NCBI GenBank assembly: GCA_002327445.1
Contig: DCWA01000012.1
Coordinates: 1-64,000, forward strand
Direction of reading: 5' to 3'
Origin: Desulfobacteraceae bacterium UBA2174
GTDB lineage: Bacteria; Desulfobacterota; Desulfobacteria; Desulfobacterales; UBA2174
DNA: 64,000 nt
In this document: piece after piece, positions 50,683-59,882 of the stretch
How the letters are laid out: each line of letters starts with the position of its first letter
How positions within the stretch are numbered: position 1 is the stretch's first letter
Translations under genes and position numbers: made by a program
The notes under the pieces: model-generated
What the model was told of the DNA's origin: nothing
Seen by the model: the letters and a program-made list of their open reading frames with translations, nothing else
Databases searched by the model: none

Positions 50683-50954
50683 GCCGTTTTCCCGACGACC
50701 TGGAGCGTCGCTGCCCGCGCCTGGGCGGCCCGGTGCGCTTTGCCTACTGCCGCACCGCGGCCGCCGAGGGCGGGGTCTGCCCCAAGATCCTCGACTGCTG
50801 GTGGGAATGCTTCGACGTCGTCTCCCTGATGCGCGAAACTCTCTCCGAGGAGGAGTTCACACGCCTTTCCCGGCCACACCCGCCCCCCGACAAGGCTGGC
50901 AGTCTCATCGACCTGATCCGCCAGGCCCGGGAACGGACCGGCAAGGACGCCTGA
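50679..50954 (+). CDS. Small cysteine-rich conserved protein
   Basis: A 91-residue protein whose ATG overlaps the trpB stop. The cysteines are in RRCPRLG, FAYCRTA, GGVCPKILDCWWECFD, a set that could bind metal or an iron-sulfur cluster. The C-terminal half is helical. No named family; translational coupling to trpB suggests an accessory role, unproven. Confidence 0.6.
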   Translation: MSRFPDDLERRCPRLGGPVRFAYCRTAAAEGGVCPKILDCWWECFDVVSLMRETLSEEEFTRLSRPHPPPDKAGSLIDLIRQARERTGKDA

Positions 50955-51624
50955 GCGGGTCCATCCATCCGTCTACTGTCGAGCGGCTGCATTGTTTGGC
51001 AAGGCTTGCCGCCAACCTCCCGGCCGAAATCGCCGGTTTCGACAACATCGTTTACCGCAGCGCTGCCCTGAAGAAGGTTGTTCTGCTGGCAGACTAGCAG
51101 ACTATCTGATTGCCAGGATCAACCAGGAAAGCAAAGATGAACCCGGATACCGGCAAAAGAAACTTTCTCCTAGCGTAAAAAATTTACAGCCTGGTGGATC
51201 TGTGCGGGCTGCTTTTTGCGGCCAACCGCCGCTATTTGGATTTCATAGCGGCCGTCGACGATCCGACCAACGCCATGCGCGACCTGGACAAACTGTCGCG
51301 TCCGGTGCGCAAAAACGACCGTGGCTTTCGCGGCTTCAACCTTTTTCCGGACCCGACCTGGACCTTTTCAGGGCGATCGTCGATGGCGGCGCCAACGTGT
51401 CGGGATTTCGCAACCGGGATCTTCAGCAAAGCCTTTCGATCGGCGGCCGGCAGGTGTCGGCGGTGCCGAGACGTCTTCGCGAACACGGGCTGATCAAAAA
51501 AGTCGGAGGCACGTTCAAGTATTACCTGACGGCCTTCGGACGCCGCGTCACCGCCACCGGTTTGAAGCTTCGCGAGATGGCCGTAATCCCGTTGCTGCGA
51601 GGGATGTTGCCGACAGCGGCATGA
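50955..51624 (+). pseudogene. Decayed winged-helix protein gene with three frameshifts
   Basis: Pieces of one protein lie in alternating frames. STVERLHCLARLAANLPAE to VVLLAD (to about 51097) comes first, then DYLIARINQES after a duplicated CAGACTA. YLDFIAAVDDPTNAMRDLDK to RGFNLF is in the first frame again. LDLFRAIVDGGANVSGFRNR and HGLIKKVGGTFKYYLT end at 51624. The last part is a winged-helix domain. I know similar full-length proteins to be common in environmental Desulfobacterota, but not their function. The gene cannot give a normal product. Confidence 0.65.
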
Positions 51625-51654
51625 AAAATGTGCGCGTTTTGTCGTCATTTCAAC

Positions 51655-52563
51655 TCATAAGAGACTAAATGGGGTTGGACCCAAGCCGCCCCCCGTAACC
51701 TGCTGTCGGTCTGCGGGATTCTCCACGTCGTAGAAAGGATGAAACCCGCCGAACTGCCCTTCATAATCCTCCACCAACTCGAGATGGGTGAGCAGAGCGG
51801 GGGGATCGCCCCAGCGCGTACACCAAAAGTGCACCAGCATACCGGGCGGTCCCAGGACGAATCCGGAAGACGCTTCAGGCCGAAGATCCATGGGAATCTG
51901 CATGCCGACGCCGGGGCACACGGTGGCCACGCTGCCGCCGAAGCGCAGGGTGATCGGCCGGTGGATGTGGCCGCAGGTGAGCCGCTTTACCTGGGGGTGG
52001 CGCTGGACGATGGTTTTCAGCGCGGCACGGCGTTTGAATGGCTCGAGGTCCATGTGGCCCACGGCCGAGGCAAACGGTGGGTGGTGCATGAAGATCAGGG
52101 TGGGCGTCTCGGGCCGCGCTTGCAATGTTGCGTCCAGCCAGGCCAAGCGAACATCGCAAAGGCCGCCGCCGTGGTCTCCCGGGGTGGCCGTATCCAGGCC
52201 GATCAGGCGTACCGCATAGTCCTCCACCGTGTAGCAGATGAAACCGCCGGTCGGACCGTCGGGATCCTGCCGCAGGTAGGTGTGTCCAGGGAAGGAAGCC
52301 GCCAGAAGGCCCTTGTGGTCGTGGTTACCCGGCACCATGAACAAGGGCACGGCCAACGGCTGCAAAAGCTCCCGAGCCAGGTCATAGCTTTCCCTCTGTC
52401 CGCCATCGGCGATGTCGCCGGTCAAAATCACCACGTCGGGCGCGGGCACGAGACGGTTGAGGTGACGGACCACCATGCGCAGGGCTGCTGCGGTGTCCGC
52501 GGCCGCATAGGCCCGAGCGCCCTTGGGTTTCAGGTGGATATCGGAAATCTGGGCAATCCGCAT
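51655..52563 (-). CDS. Metallophosphoesterase, CpdA/phosphodiesterase-like
   Basis: A 302-residue calcineurin-like hydrolase. Metal motifs: QISDIHL, LTGDIADGG, VPGNHDHKG, FMHHPPF and CGHIHRP, all intact. CpdA-type enzymes hydrolyse cyclic nucleotides or other phosphodiesters. Its gene follows the fused ABC gene by only 9 bp. I infer that the importer brings in a phosphodiester or phosphonate that this enzyme cleaves in the cytoplasm (no signal peptide). Confidence 0.8.
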   Translation of the reverse strand: MRIAQISDIHLKPKGARAYAAADTAAALRMVVRHLNRLVPAPDVVILTGDIADGGQRESYDLARELLQPLAVPLFMVPGNHDHKGLLAASFPGHTYLRQDPDGPTGGFICYTVEDYAVRLIGLDTATPGDHGGGLCDVRLAWLDATLQARPETPTLIFMHHPPFASAVGHMDLEPFKRRAALKTIVQRHPQVKRLTCGHIHRPITLRFGGSVATVCPGVGMQIPMDLRPEASSGFVLGPPGMLVHFWCTRWGDPPALLTHLELVEDYEGQFGGFHPFYDVENPADRQQVTGGGLGPTPFSLL

Positions 52564-52572
52564 GGGGCACCG

Positions 52573-54519
52573 CTAACCTTCGCCCAAGGTAAAAAGGGCG
52601 TCCAGATCGAGCCGGATGTCCACAGTCTCGTTTTTGTGAAAGGCCTGCCGCCCGGGGGCTTCCACCTTGAGCGGTTCGGGCATGTCGCCGTTGACCAGCA
52701 GCCGGGTGCAGTTCCCCATGAAAAAAGCGCTCAGCACCTTGGCCCGGAAGTGCCCCTCGCCGGGCGCGACCACCGTGGCATGCTCCGGCCGGAAAAAGAT
52801 ATTCAGCGCGACATCGTCGGAAACCGTCACCCCCGGAATGTCCTCTAAGGGGATGCATCCGCCGGGAAACGTCAGGCAGCGGTCGGCCACCCGGCTGGCG
52901 ATGCGGTTCACCGTGCCGATGAAATCGGCCACGAAGTGGTTTGCCGGCTTGAAATATACGTCGCGGGGGCTGCCGACCTGGGCAATACGGCCGTGGGACA
53001 TGACCACGATACGGTCGCCCAGGGCCATGGCCTCGGCCTGATCGTGGGTCACGTATACCGCCGTAATGCCGAGGGAACGTAGCAGCATGTCGATTTCCAC
53101 CCGCAGTACGTCGCGCAGCTTGGTATCCAGGCCGGTCAGAGGTTCATCCAGCAGGAGCACCAGCGGCCGTACCGCGATGGCCCGGGCCAAAGCCACCCGC
53201 TGCTTCTGCCCGCCGGAGAGCTGGGTGATGGGCCGATAGCGCAGCTCTTCGATCTGCATCATGGCCAGCATCTCGCCCACCCGCTCCCTGATCTTCTCCG
53301 GTGCATCCCCCCTCACCTTCAGCCCGTAGGCGATGTTCTCGGCCACGTTCATGTTGGGAAACAGAGCGTGGCTCTGGAAGACCATGCCCACGTTACGCTT
53401 TTCGATGGGAACCGCCGTGACATCGTCAGCGTTGAAAAAGACATGCCCGCCCTCGTCTGGGGATTCAAGTCCCGCGATGATGCGCAGGAGCGTAGTCTTG
53501 CCACACCCGGAAGGGCCCAGGATGACGACGGTCTCACCGGCGGCCACGTCGAGATCCAGGGACAAAAGGGCCTTGGTTCCTGCCGGAAAGGTCTTAGCGC
53601 AGCCGGTGAGCCGCAGGGCCGTACCGGGACGGCGAGTTGCCTGAACCGCCGTCGGCGCGGCCGTTGTCGTGGTTTCGCTTGGGGGTGATTGTTTCTGCAT
53701 CGCTGCACGCTCCGTTGTCTCCTCTGCCGCAGCCCGTACCTTGCGGGGCCGGGAAACCCGCTGCATGGCCATAAGCAGGGGAACGATCATGAAAAAGAAA
53801 GTGATCGTATACGCCGAACCGATTTCCAGCCGCATGGAGGCATAGCTGTCGGCCAGCCCCACCGGCAGCGTCTTGGTAAAGGGCGTGTGCAGCATCCAGG
53901 TGAGATTGAATTCCCCGATGGACAGGGTGAACACCATGAGGGAACCGGCCACGATCCCCGACAGCACGTTGGGGATCACAACCCCCACGAACCGTTTGGT
54001 GAACCCTGCCCCCAAACTGGAGGCCCCTTCTTCGAGCTCTTCCATATTGATGGCCGTCATGACGGCAATGACCGAACGGATCATGAACGGCAGGGTGAAG
54101 ATGACATGCCCCACCAGGATGATCAGCCAGCTGCCCCGGAAGGCCGTCCACCAACCGTAGCTGACCAGGATCGCCAGGGCGATGGCCAGCCCCGGAATGG
54201 CCAGCGGCATCACCAGGAATTCTTCCAACAGGCGCGTAAAGCGGTTGCGGGTCTTGACCATGACGTAGGCCGCCGGTATGCCGGCGACGAGGTCCACCAA
54301 GAGGCAGGCCAACCCGATCCCGATGCTGCGGAAGATCGTATCGCTGTATAGCTTCCAGACTTCACCCAGCCACTTCAGAGTCAAGCCGCTTTTGAGCCCC
54401 ATGAAGTAGTTCATGGTCAGCCCGGCCAGCACGGACTGTACAACCGGTACGAGCAGAAACGCAGAGGCCAGCAAGGTCAGCGCCAACTGGAGGTAAAAGA
54501 GATGGTTGCGCTTCTTCAT
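52573..54519 (-). CDS. Fused ABC permease - ATPase
   Basis: A 648-residue fusion. Residues 1-260 form a binding-protein-dependent permease domain with about six helices and the EEGASSLGAGF coupling loop. A low-complexity Thr/Ala/Pro linker spans about 265-300. The ATPase follows: Walker A GPSGCGKTTLL, LSGGQKQRVALARA and LVLLLDEPLTGLD, with a C-terminal TOBE domain (ALNIFFRPEHATVVA). In the PotABCD/FbpABC/PhnSTUV type these are normally separate. A stop-and-restart fusion in an assembly is unlikely, as the linker is in frame and coding-like. Confidence 0.88.
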   Translation of the reverse strand: MKKRNHLFYLQLALTLLASAFLLVPVVQSVLAGLTMNYFMGLKSGLTLKWLGEVWKLYSDTIFRSIGIGLACLLVDLVAGIPAAYVMVKTRNRFTRLLEEFLVMPLAIPGLAIALAILVSYGWWTAFRGSWLIILVGHVIFTLPFMIRSVIAVMTAINMEELEEGASSLGAGFTKRFVGVVIPNVLSGIVAGSLMVFTLSIGEFNLTWMLHTPFTKTLPVGLADSYASMRLEIGSAYTITFFFMIVPLLMAMQRVSRPRKVRAAAEETTERAAMQKQSPPSETTTTAAPTAVQATRRPGTALRLTGCAKTFPAGTKALLSLDLDVAAGETVVILGPSGCGKTTLLRIIAGLESPDEGGHVFFNADDVTAVPIEKRNVGMVFQSHALFPNMNVAENIAYGLKVRGDAPEKIRERVGEMLAMMQIEELRYRPITQLSGGQKQRVALARAIAVRPLVLLLDEPLTGLDTKLRDVLRVEIDMLLRSLGITAVYVTHDQAEAMALGDRIVVMSHGRIAQVGSPRDVYFKPANHFVADFIGTVNRIASRVADRCLTFPGGCIPLEDIPGVTVSDDVALNIFFRPEHATVVAPGEGHFRAKVLSAFFMGNCTRLLVNGDMPEPLKVEAPGRQAFHKNETVDIRLDLDALFTLGEG

Positions 54520-54941
54520 GCGAATCTAATATCCAATCCATCCTTTACGGCTAAGGTGGTAATTGTTATCTCCATTAAAAAATCGGGATCGAGACTCACG
54601 TTTCACGTGATCGAAATCGGTATCGACGGCAGCGGTTTTAAGTGGTCTGCCGAGTTCCGAAAACCCGGACTGACTGATTTCCGCATTCCATCCGAACGAT
54701 AGAATCCTTGTACGAGCCCTTTCCTCGTCCCGATTGCCAACCGCGTGCTCGATTCAGAAATGGTAGATTTTGGTTCCTGGTCCCGTTGCGCGGGATTTCA
54801 CATCTGCATTTTAGAAACAGCGGTGTTCAAAAAACCGCAGCCGGTGGGCGCCCACAACAGGCGCATCCCGGGTGCGCCGAGGACCGACCGGAAGCGAGAA
54901 CGCCGTCAAGAGGCCAAAAGATGCCCTTTCTGAGACAAATA
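54520..54941. other. 422-bp spacer inside the ABC operon
   Basis: An unusually long gap within an otherwise tight operon. I see no gene on either strand. Composition is lower in GC than the flanks, and TCACGTTTCACGTGA-like palindromic bits occur near 54596. It could contain an internal promoter or the scar of an insertion. Confidence 0.4.
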
Positions 54942-55763
54942 CTATCCGGATGCCGCCAGTGTCCCCCCCACCGCCGAGCGTGCCAGGTACAGGGCCCCCC
55001 AGGTGATCAATCCCAGCATGATCGATAGTGCCGAGGCCATGGCGATGTTGGCCGAAAGCGTGAACTCTGTGTAGATCACGATGGGCAGCACGTCGATGTT
55101 GGTAGCCAGGGTGAAGGCCGTACCGAAGGCCCCCATGGCGGTGGCAAAACAGATGGCGCCGGAAGAAATCAGGCCGGGCATCAGGGCCGGAACCAGGACG
55201 TCCCGCACCACCCGCCAGGTGGATGCCCCCAGGGATCGGGCGGCCTCCTCGAGACTGACATCGATTTTCTCCGCCGTGGCCATGACCGTAGTGATCACCC
55301 GTGGGATGGAAAAATAGAGGTAGCCCAGAGAAAGGCCCATCATGGAGTAGGCCAGCACAAGCTTGTCGCCGGTCGCCATCTTGGTCAAGGTGCCGACCAA
55401 CCCCTGGCGACCCGCCAGCAGAATGATCATGAAGCCCACCACGACCCCCGGGAAGGCCAGGGGAAACGTCAGCATGGCCAGCAGCAGGGACCTCCCGGCA
55501 AAGTCGTTGCGCTGAAGAAAAACGCCCGTGATCCCGGAAACGATCAGGGTGACCATGGTGACCGCCACCGAGAGGGCCACAGTGTAGAACAGCGTCTCCA
55601 GGTAGCGCCGCGTGGTCAGCATTTCAAGATAGAGGCCCAGCCCCTCCGGACCAGTGGCCGAGGCCAGGGTCAGGCGGACCATGGGCAGGATGAAAAAGGC
55701 CATGAAGATGACAGCCACCGGCATGAAGAGGGTCACCAGAATAAAACGGTTCTTCTCCCGCAT
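54942..55763 (-). CDS. ABC transporter permease
   Basis: A 273-residue membrane protein with six predicted helices, opening MREKNRFILVTLFMPVAVIF. The cytoplasmic coupling loop is VSLEEAARSLGASTWRVVRDV (about 190-210). It pairs with the permease half of the fused gene downstream to make the two-permease channel. It follows the binding-protein gene by 65 bp. Confidence 0.88.
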   Translation of the reverse strand: MREKNRFILVTLFMPVAVIFMAFFILPMVRLTLASATGPEGLGLYLEMLTTRRYLETLFYTVALSVAVTMVTLIVSGITGVFLQRNDFAGRSLLLAMLTFPLAFPGVVVGFMIILLAGRQGLVGTLTKMATGDKLVLAYSMMGLSLGYLYFSIPRVITTVMATAEKIDVSLEEAARSLGASTWRVVRDVLVPALMPGLISSGAICFATAMGAFGTAFTLATNIDVLPIVIYTEFTLSANIAMASALSIMLGLITWGALYLARSAVGGTLAASG

Positions 55764-55828
55764 CGCAACCTTTCTGAATTCATCCCCGGGTCCGCCAACC
55801 GACCAGGCCCGGGGAAGCTGGATCTGGA

Positions 55829-56836
55829 TTATCGAACCTCGGCTAAATAGCGATCACGAAACGTATTCTGCGCCTCGGCCATCTTGGCGTAGTCGATGGG
55901 CGTTGCGCGCTCGTACTCGCTGGCCGGCAAAAATTTAGCTGCCGCTTCCGGGCTCAGGGCGCTGGCCCGCACGGGCCGTAGGAACGCATTGGCCCAGACC
56001 GCCTGGCCTTTGTCCGACATGATAAAGTCGAGCACCTTCTTACCGTTTACCGGGTTGGGCCCGTTCTTCACCAGGCTCATGACGTAAGGAACAACGATGG
56101 ACCCCTCGGCCGGGATCACGAACTCCACGTTGGCCATGTCCTTGTACTTGCCGCGGTAGGCGTTGAAGTCGTAGTCGAACAGGATCGGAATCTCCCCGCT
56201 TATGACCCGCGCGTAGGACGTCTGCTTGGGCACGATGGGCCGATTTTTTTGGAGCTTTTTAAAAAAGTCGATGGCCGGGTCGAAGTTATCCAGGCTGCCA
56301 CCCATGGAAAGATTGGCGGCCACCGCTGAGGCGTAGCCCACAAAAGCCGAGGTGGGGTCGAGGTAGCCGACCATCCCCTTGTATTCCGGCTTGAGCAGGT
56401 CGGCCCAGGAGCGCGGCACCGGGACCCCTCCCAGGGCGTCCTTGTTGACAAAAAAACCGATGGTGCCGGAATGGATCGTGAACCAGTAGCCATCGGGGTC
56501 TTTCAGTCCCTCGGGAATGTCCTCCCAGTGGGCCGGCTTGTAAGCCGCCACGACCCCGGCTTCCTTGGCCTTGATGCCGAATGAAACCCCGTAGTAGGCC
56601 ACGTCGGCCACCGGGTTGTCCTTCTCGGCGATCAGCTGCGACAAGGTCTGCCCCGAGTTCTTGTTGTCATGGGGCATGGTGATGCCCAAATGCTCATCGA
56701 TGGCCCTGAGCTGGCTGGCCCAGTCCGCCCACATGGGCGGGCAGTTGTAGCAGATGGCCTGATCTGCGGCCAGGCCGGGCCCGGCCAACACCAGAAGTGT
56801 AAGCAAAAGTACGGCACCCATCCATTTCGTTTTCAT
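55829..56836 (-). CDS. ABC transporter periplasmic binding protein
   Basis: A 335-residue binding protein with a signal peptide (about 23 residues, ending GPGLAA). The fold is the type II (PotD/FbpA/PhnS) family: ISGEIPILFDYDFNAY and VPYVMSLVKNGPNPVNGKKVLDFI are typical. The ligand cannot be told from sequence; two cysteines (CYNCPP) at the mature N-terminus are unusual and may form a disulfide. The ATG has GGAGGGG 5 nt upstream. It is the first gene of the importer. Confidence 0.85.
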   Translation of the reverse strand: MKTKWMGAVLLLTLLVLAGPGLAADQAICYNCPPMWADWASQLRAIDEHLGITMPHDNKNSGQTLSQLIAEKDNPVADVAYYGVSFGIKAKEAGVVAAYKPAHWEDIPEGLKDPDGYWFTIHSGTIGFFVNKDALGGVPVPRSWADLLKPEYKGMVGYLDPTSAFVGYASAVAANLSMGGSLDNFDPAIDFFKKLQKNRPIVPKQTSYARVISGEIPILFDYDFNAYRGKYKDMANVEFVIPAEGSIVVPYVMSLVKNGPNPVNGKKVLDFIMSDKGQAVWANAFLRPVRASALSPEAAAKFLPASEYERATPIDYAKMAEAQNTFRDRYLAEVR

Positions 56837-56868
56837 GTTTCCCCTCCGCTATTCCATTGATTGTTATG

Positions 56869-56889
56869 AAAAGCGCCGCCGAGCGGCGC
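56869..56889 (-). terminator. Intrinsic terminator after the lacI remnant
   Basis: On the minus strand: GCGCCGC, TCG, GCGGCGC, then TTTT. It lies between the stop codon of the LacI remnant and the importer genes, so it would isolate them from upstream transcription. Confidence 0.65.
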
Positions 56890-56899
56890 GGACAGCGCG

Positions 56900-57226
56900 T
56901 CAGGCAATAACCTGAAACGACCTGTTCGCCGATTGCGGGGCTTCTACTGAGCCCCGCATGATCAGTTCCAGGTCGAGCAGGCGGTGAACCGGCGTCTTGC
57001 CGATTGCTTCGATAGGCGCCAGGAGCACCTCCAGACCCAGCGCTCCCATTTCGTAAACCGGCAGCCGGACGGTATCCACGCCGGGGGTTAAGGAGGAATC
57101 CAGGGGGATGTCGTCGAAGCCCACCACGGATAGGCCCTCTGGTATCCGAAGCCCCATGTCTCGGGCCCCTTCCATGATCCCGGGGGGCCGGATGTGATGA
57201 CGACGCTTTGATACGGCAAGAATCAC
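56900..57226 (-). pseudogene. Truncated LacI-family regulator (C-terminal end)
   Basis: About 90 residues match the end of LacI regulators: GARDMGLRIPEGLSVVGFDDIP, the usual strand and helix before the ligand site, then LDLELIMRGSV. The helix-turn-helix and most of the sugar-binding domain are absent, and the first residues (VSKRRHHIRPPG) look frameshifted. It was probably the local regulator of the importer and has been lost. The loss may be linked to the mobile elements just upstream. Confidence 0.75.
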
Positions 57227-57458
57227 TCTCCTCGATACGTGGAATCCTTACACGGAGCAGGATTTGTATACTGTGTTTAGGCTGGGAGAGTTAGGGCATG
57301 ATTGGGACCCTATTAAGAAATGAATAGGCTTGGACACCTTGTTATAGTTATAGATAAGGCGATTTCCTGTGCGATCACATTAAGCCTTTTCTCATTCGGC
57401 ATTCATACGGCGCTATTTTTGGCGGGCGATACTCGGATCCCATCGTGTATTATAATAT

Positions 57459-57771
57459 GATGCTTTCGTAAAAAATCCGAATAGGGGTATCTACTTTACT
57501 CAAGTTATCTGTTCCTAACATACTGAATTCATAACATTTTCGGTCGTTTTTCTAAATAAAGCCCTCACCTGATAAAAATCCTTTATAATCAGATAGATAG
57601 CTTCTATGTACTTGAGCCAACCGGATACCCCAGAATCCGAATTGTCATCCCGAGCGCAGCGAGGGATCTCTTCGTAAAACGAAATGTATAATAATAGCGG
57701 ATGCTTGAGATTCCTCGTCGCAAGCTCCTAGGAATGACAATGGCTGTTTTCGGCTTTTTTACGACGTTATT
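57459..57771. mobile_element. MITE-like palindromic element, copy 2 (interrupted)
   Basis: The left end (57459-57482) and the rest (57634-57771) match the 28945-29097 element. They are separated by a nested 151-bp insertion (next entry). The element itself is flanked by TATAATAT on both sides, a possible 8-bp target duplication. The remainder of the 567-bp spacer between the lacI remnant and psiE (57227-57458) is AT-rich DNA with no gene. Confidence 0.8.
57483..57633. mobile_element. Second, nested 151-bp element inside MITE copy 2
   Basis: The insert has related inverted ends: GGGGTATC...CTCAAGT on the left and, on the complement of the right end, the same two blocks with a 7-bp gap. It is flanked by a 9-bp direct repeat AATCCGAAT (57474-57482 and 57634-57642), which is single in the intact copies. 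That is a clean target-site duplication. It encodes nothing. Confidence 0.75.
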
Positions 57772-57793
57772 ATAATATAAGGAGGTGTGAACC

Positions 57794-58285
57794 TTGAATC
57801 TGCCGGATACCCAGTTCATTTTCAGAAAGTCGATGCAATACATCGTAAAAATCCTGATCGTCTTCATCATCCTGGTCCTGGCCATCGGGCTCGCCAGGAC
57901 CTTGTATGGGATGAGAACCATCCTCGTCGACAAACCTCTCGGAGAGGCATTCGACAGCGTGGTGACCGATATCCTTACCTTCCTGGTCATCATCGAGCTG
58001 TTCAGGAGCTTCATCGAATACTTCGAAGTTCACCGGTTCAGGTTGAATACCATGATCGATCCGGCTATTGTATTTGTCATCAGGGAACTTATCGTGAAAA
58101 CTTACGACACGGAGCATGTTCAATGGAAAACGCTCATGGCCTTGGGCTTTGTCGTCATCTGCCTTGGACTCGTGCGAGCCCTGGCCATCAGATTCAGCCC
58201 CGACGAAGACAAAAGGCCGCCAGAGCCCTGTCAGAATGTCTTTCCTGATGCCGAGGCCGCAAAACCACAAGAAAATTCTCCCTAA
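57794..58285 (+). CDS. PsiE-family inner membrane protein
   Basis: A 163-residue protein with four membrane helices, matching the phosphate-starvation-inducible E family in length and layout (ILVFIILVLAIGL, then an ELFRSFIEYFEVHR loop). Function is unknown. It starts with TTG 57794, 8 nt after a strong GGAGG, directly behind MITE copy 2. The outward TATAAT of the element may therefore drive it. A C-terminal soluble tail of about 30 residues is charged. Confidence 0.8.
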   Translation: MNLPDTQFIFRKSMQYIVKILIVFIILVLAIGLARTLYGMRTILVDKPLGEAFDSVVTDILTFLVIIELFRSFIEYFEVHRFRLNTMIDPAIVFVIRELIVKTYDTEHVQWKTLMALGFVVICLGLVRALAIRFSPDEDKRPPEPCQNVFPDAEAAKPQENSP

Positions 58286-58439
58286 TCCAGTGTCCCCAAA
58301 ATCGTCACCGCCAAGGTCACCGAACCTTAACCCGATGCGAACTGATCTTGCGAGGGCCTCCGGCCGCTTCGGCGGCGTATTGACAAAACTTTTGGCGTCG
58401 CGCTATCTACTTCACGAGAATATGTTTTTGGCACAAGGG

Positions 58440-58467
58440 GCAGGGCTGGTGGCCCTGCGTTTGTTTT
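58440..58467 (+). terminator. Intrinsic terminator downstream of psiE
   Basis: GCAGGGC, loop TGGTG, GCCCTGC, then GTTTGTTTT. It lies 155 bp after the psiE-like stop and 26 bp before the next start codon. Confidence 0.7.
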
Positions 58468-58493
58468 GGACGCCTATACCAGGCAGGTGAAAG

Positions 58494-59882
58494 ATGATTT
58501 GGCTCGGTCGGCGGCAAGGTTGTGAAGGCGGTGAGCAGACCCGGGCAAGGCGCCGTTCCGGCGTCCTGGCGGTGCTGGCGTTGCTGATCCTGACGGGCTG
58601 CGCGGGAAGCGGCGGCCGATTCACGCCGTCCGCAGAGCTGCGCGCCCTGCAGGCGGTGCGCTGCGACTATCCGGCGACCCGGTTCGCCGTTTTTTCCGAT
58701 CCCCATGTATACCCCCGCAGCCTGGGCACCAGCGGCGCGGCCTTTCAGGATTACCTCAACAAGGACCGCAAGCTGCTGGTGGACAGCGAGGCCCTGCTGG
58801 ACGCCGTGGTGGATCGCATCGGGGCCCTGGGGGTGGAGTTCGTCCTCGTCTGCGGTGACCTGACCAAGGACGGCGAGCGGATCGCCCACCAGTTGGTGGC
58901 GGAGAAACTGCGGCGCCTGGCCGAAGGCGGAAAACCGGTCTTCGTGGTGCCCGGCAACCACGATATCGCCAACGCCAAGGCACTGCGTTACGAGGGGGAC
59001 CATACCGTTGCGGTGCCCACCGTGTCGGCGCCCGAGTTCGCCGGGATTTACGCGCCCTTCGGCTACGCCGCGGCCCTGGAGCGCGATCCCGATTCCCTGA
59101 GCTACCTGGCCGAACCGGTGCCGGGGCTCTGGCTGCTGGCGCTGGATTCCTGCCGCTGGCGGGAGCAGGGGGAGCGCGGCGATCCCGTCACCGACGGCAG
59201 GATCTATCCGTCCACCCGGGATTGGATGGAAAAGGTCCTGATCCGCGCCAAGCGCCAGGGCAAGGCGGTGATCGCCGCCATGCACCACGGGGTTGTCGAG
59301 CACTATCCCCGCAACGAGAAATTCTTCGGGCAGTACCTCGTCGACGATTTCGGCTACATCGGCGACATGCTCTCGGCCCACGGGGTGCAGATGGTTTTCA
59401 CCGGCCACTTTCACGCTCAGGACGTCACGGCCCGGACCTTCGCGCACCCCCTGCGAACCCTCCACGACATCGAGACCGGATCTTTGGTGACCGCGCCGTG
59501 CCCCTACCGCGTCGTGACCATCGGCGCCGATCGGCAGGCCACCATCGAGAGCCGCTTCATCACCGCCATCCCGGGCCACGGAAAAGACTTCGGCGCCTTC
59601 GCCGCCGACTGTGTCTACCGCAGCACCATCCGCCTGGCCGACGACGCCTTGGCCAAGTACAAGGTCTCCGCGGCGGACCGACCCCAACTCGGCCCCCAGA
59701 TCGCCCGGGCGTACGTCACCCATCTGACCGGTGACGAAAACCGGCCGGCCGTCGTCTTGCAGGCCGCCGAGGGCGGCTGGTGGACCCGGCTGGTGATGTG
59801 GTCCCAGAAGGATCTCATCGAGGGCTGGTACACCGATATGGCTCCGGCCGACAACGACCTGGTCATCGATCTGTCGCGATGA
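58494..59882 (+). CDS. Metallophosphoesterase lipoprotein
   Basis: A 462-residue protein with a lipoprotein signal (LLILTGCAGS; the cysteine is about residue 36) and a calcineurin-like phosphoesterase domain: FSDPHVY, VCGDLTKDG, VPGNHDI, AAMHHGVVEH and TGHFHAQD. All metal ligands are present. It should act in the periplasm, anchored to a membrane; the substrate is unknown. Its stop overlaps the MFS gene start. Confidence 0.85.
   Translation: MIWLGRRQGCEGGEQTRARRRSGVLAVLALLILTGCAGSGGRFTPSAELRALQAVRCDYPATRFAVFSDPHVYPRSLGTSGAAFQDYLNKDRKLLVDSEALLDAVVDRIGALGVEFVLVCGDLTKDGERIAHQLVAEKLRRLAEGGKPVFVVPGNHDIANAKALRYEGDHTVAVPTVSAPEFAGIYAPFGYAAALERDPDSLSYLAEPVPGLWLLALDSCRWREQGERGDPVTDGRIYPSTRDWMEKVLIRAKRQGKAVIAAMHHGVVEHYPRNEKFFGQYLVDDFGYIGDMLSAHGVQMVFTGHFHAQDVTARTFAHPLRTLHDIETGSLVTAPCPYRVVTIGADRQATIESRFITAIPGHGKDFGAFAADCVYRSTIRLADDALAKYKVSAADRPQLGPQIARAYVTHLTGDENRPAVVLQAAEGGWWTRLVMWSQKDLIEGWYTDMAPADNDLVIDLSR

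Noticed and set aside
54708..55028. 106-codon plus-strand frame in the ABC operon spacer
   Set aside because: Arg/Pro-rich, no ribosome site, runs into the permease gene on the other strand.
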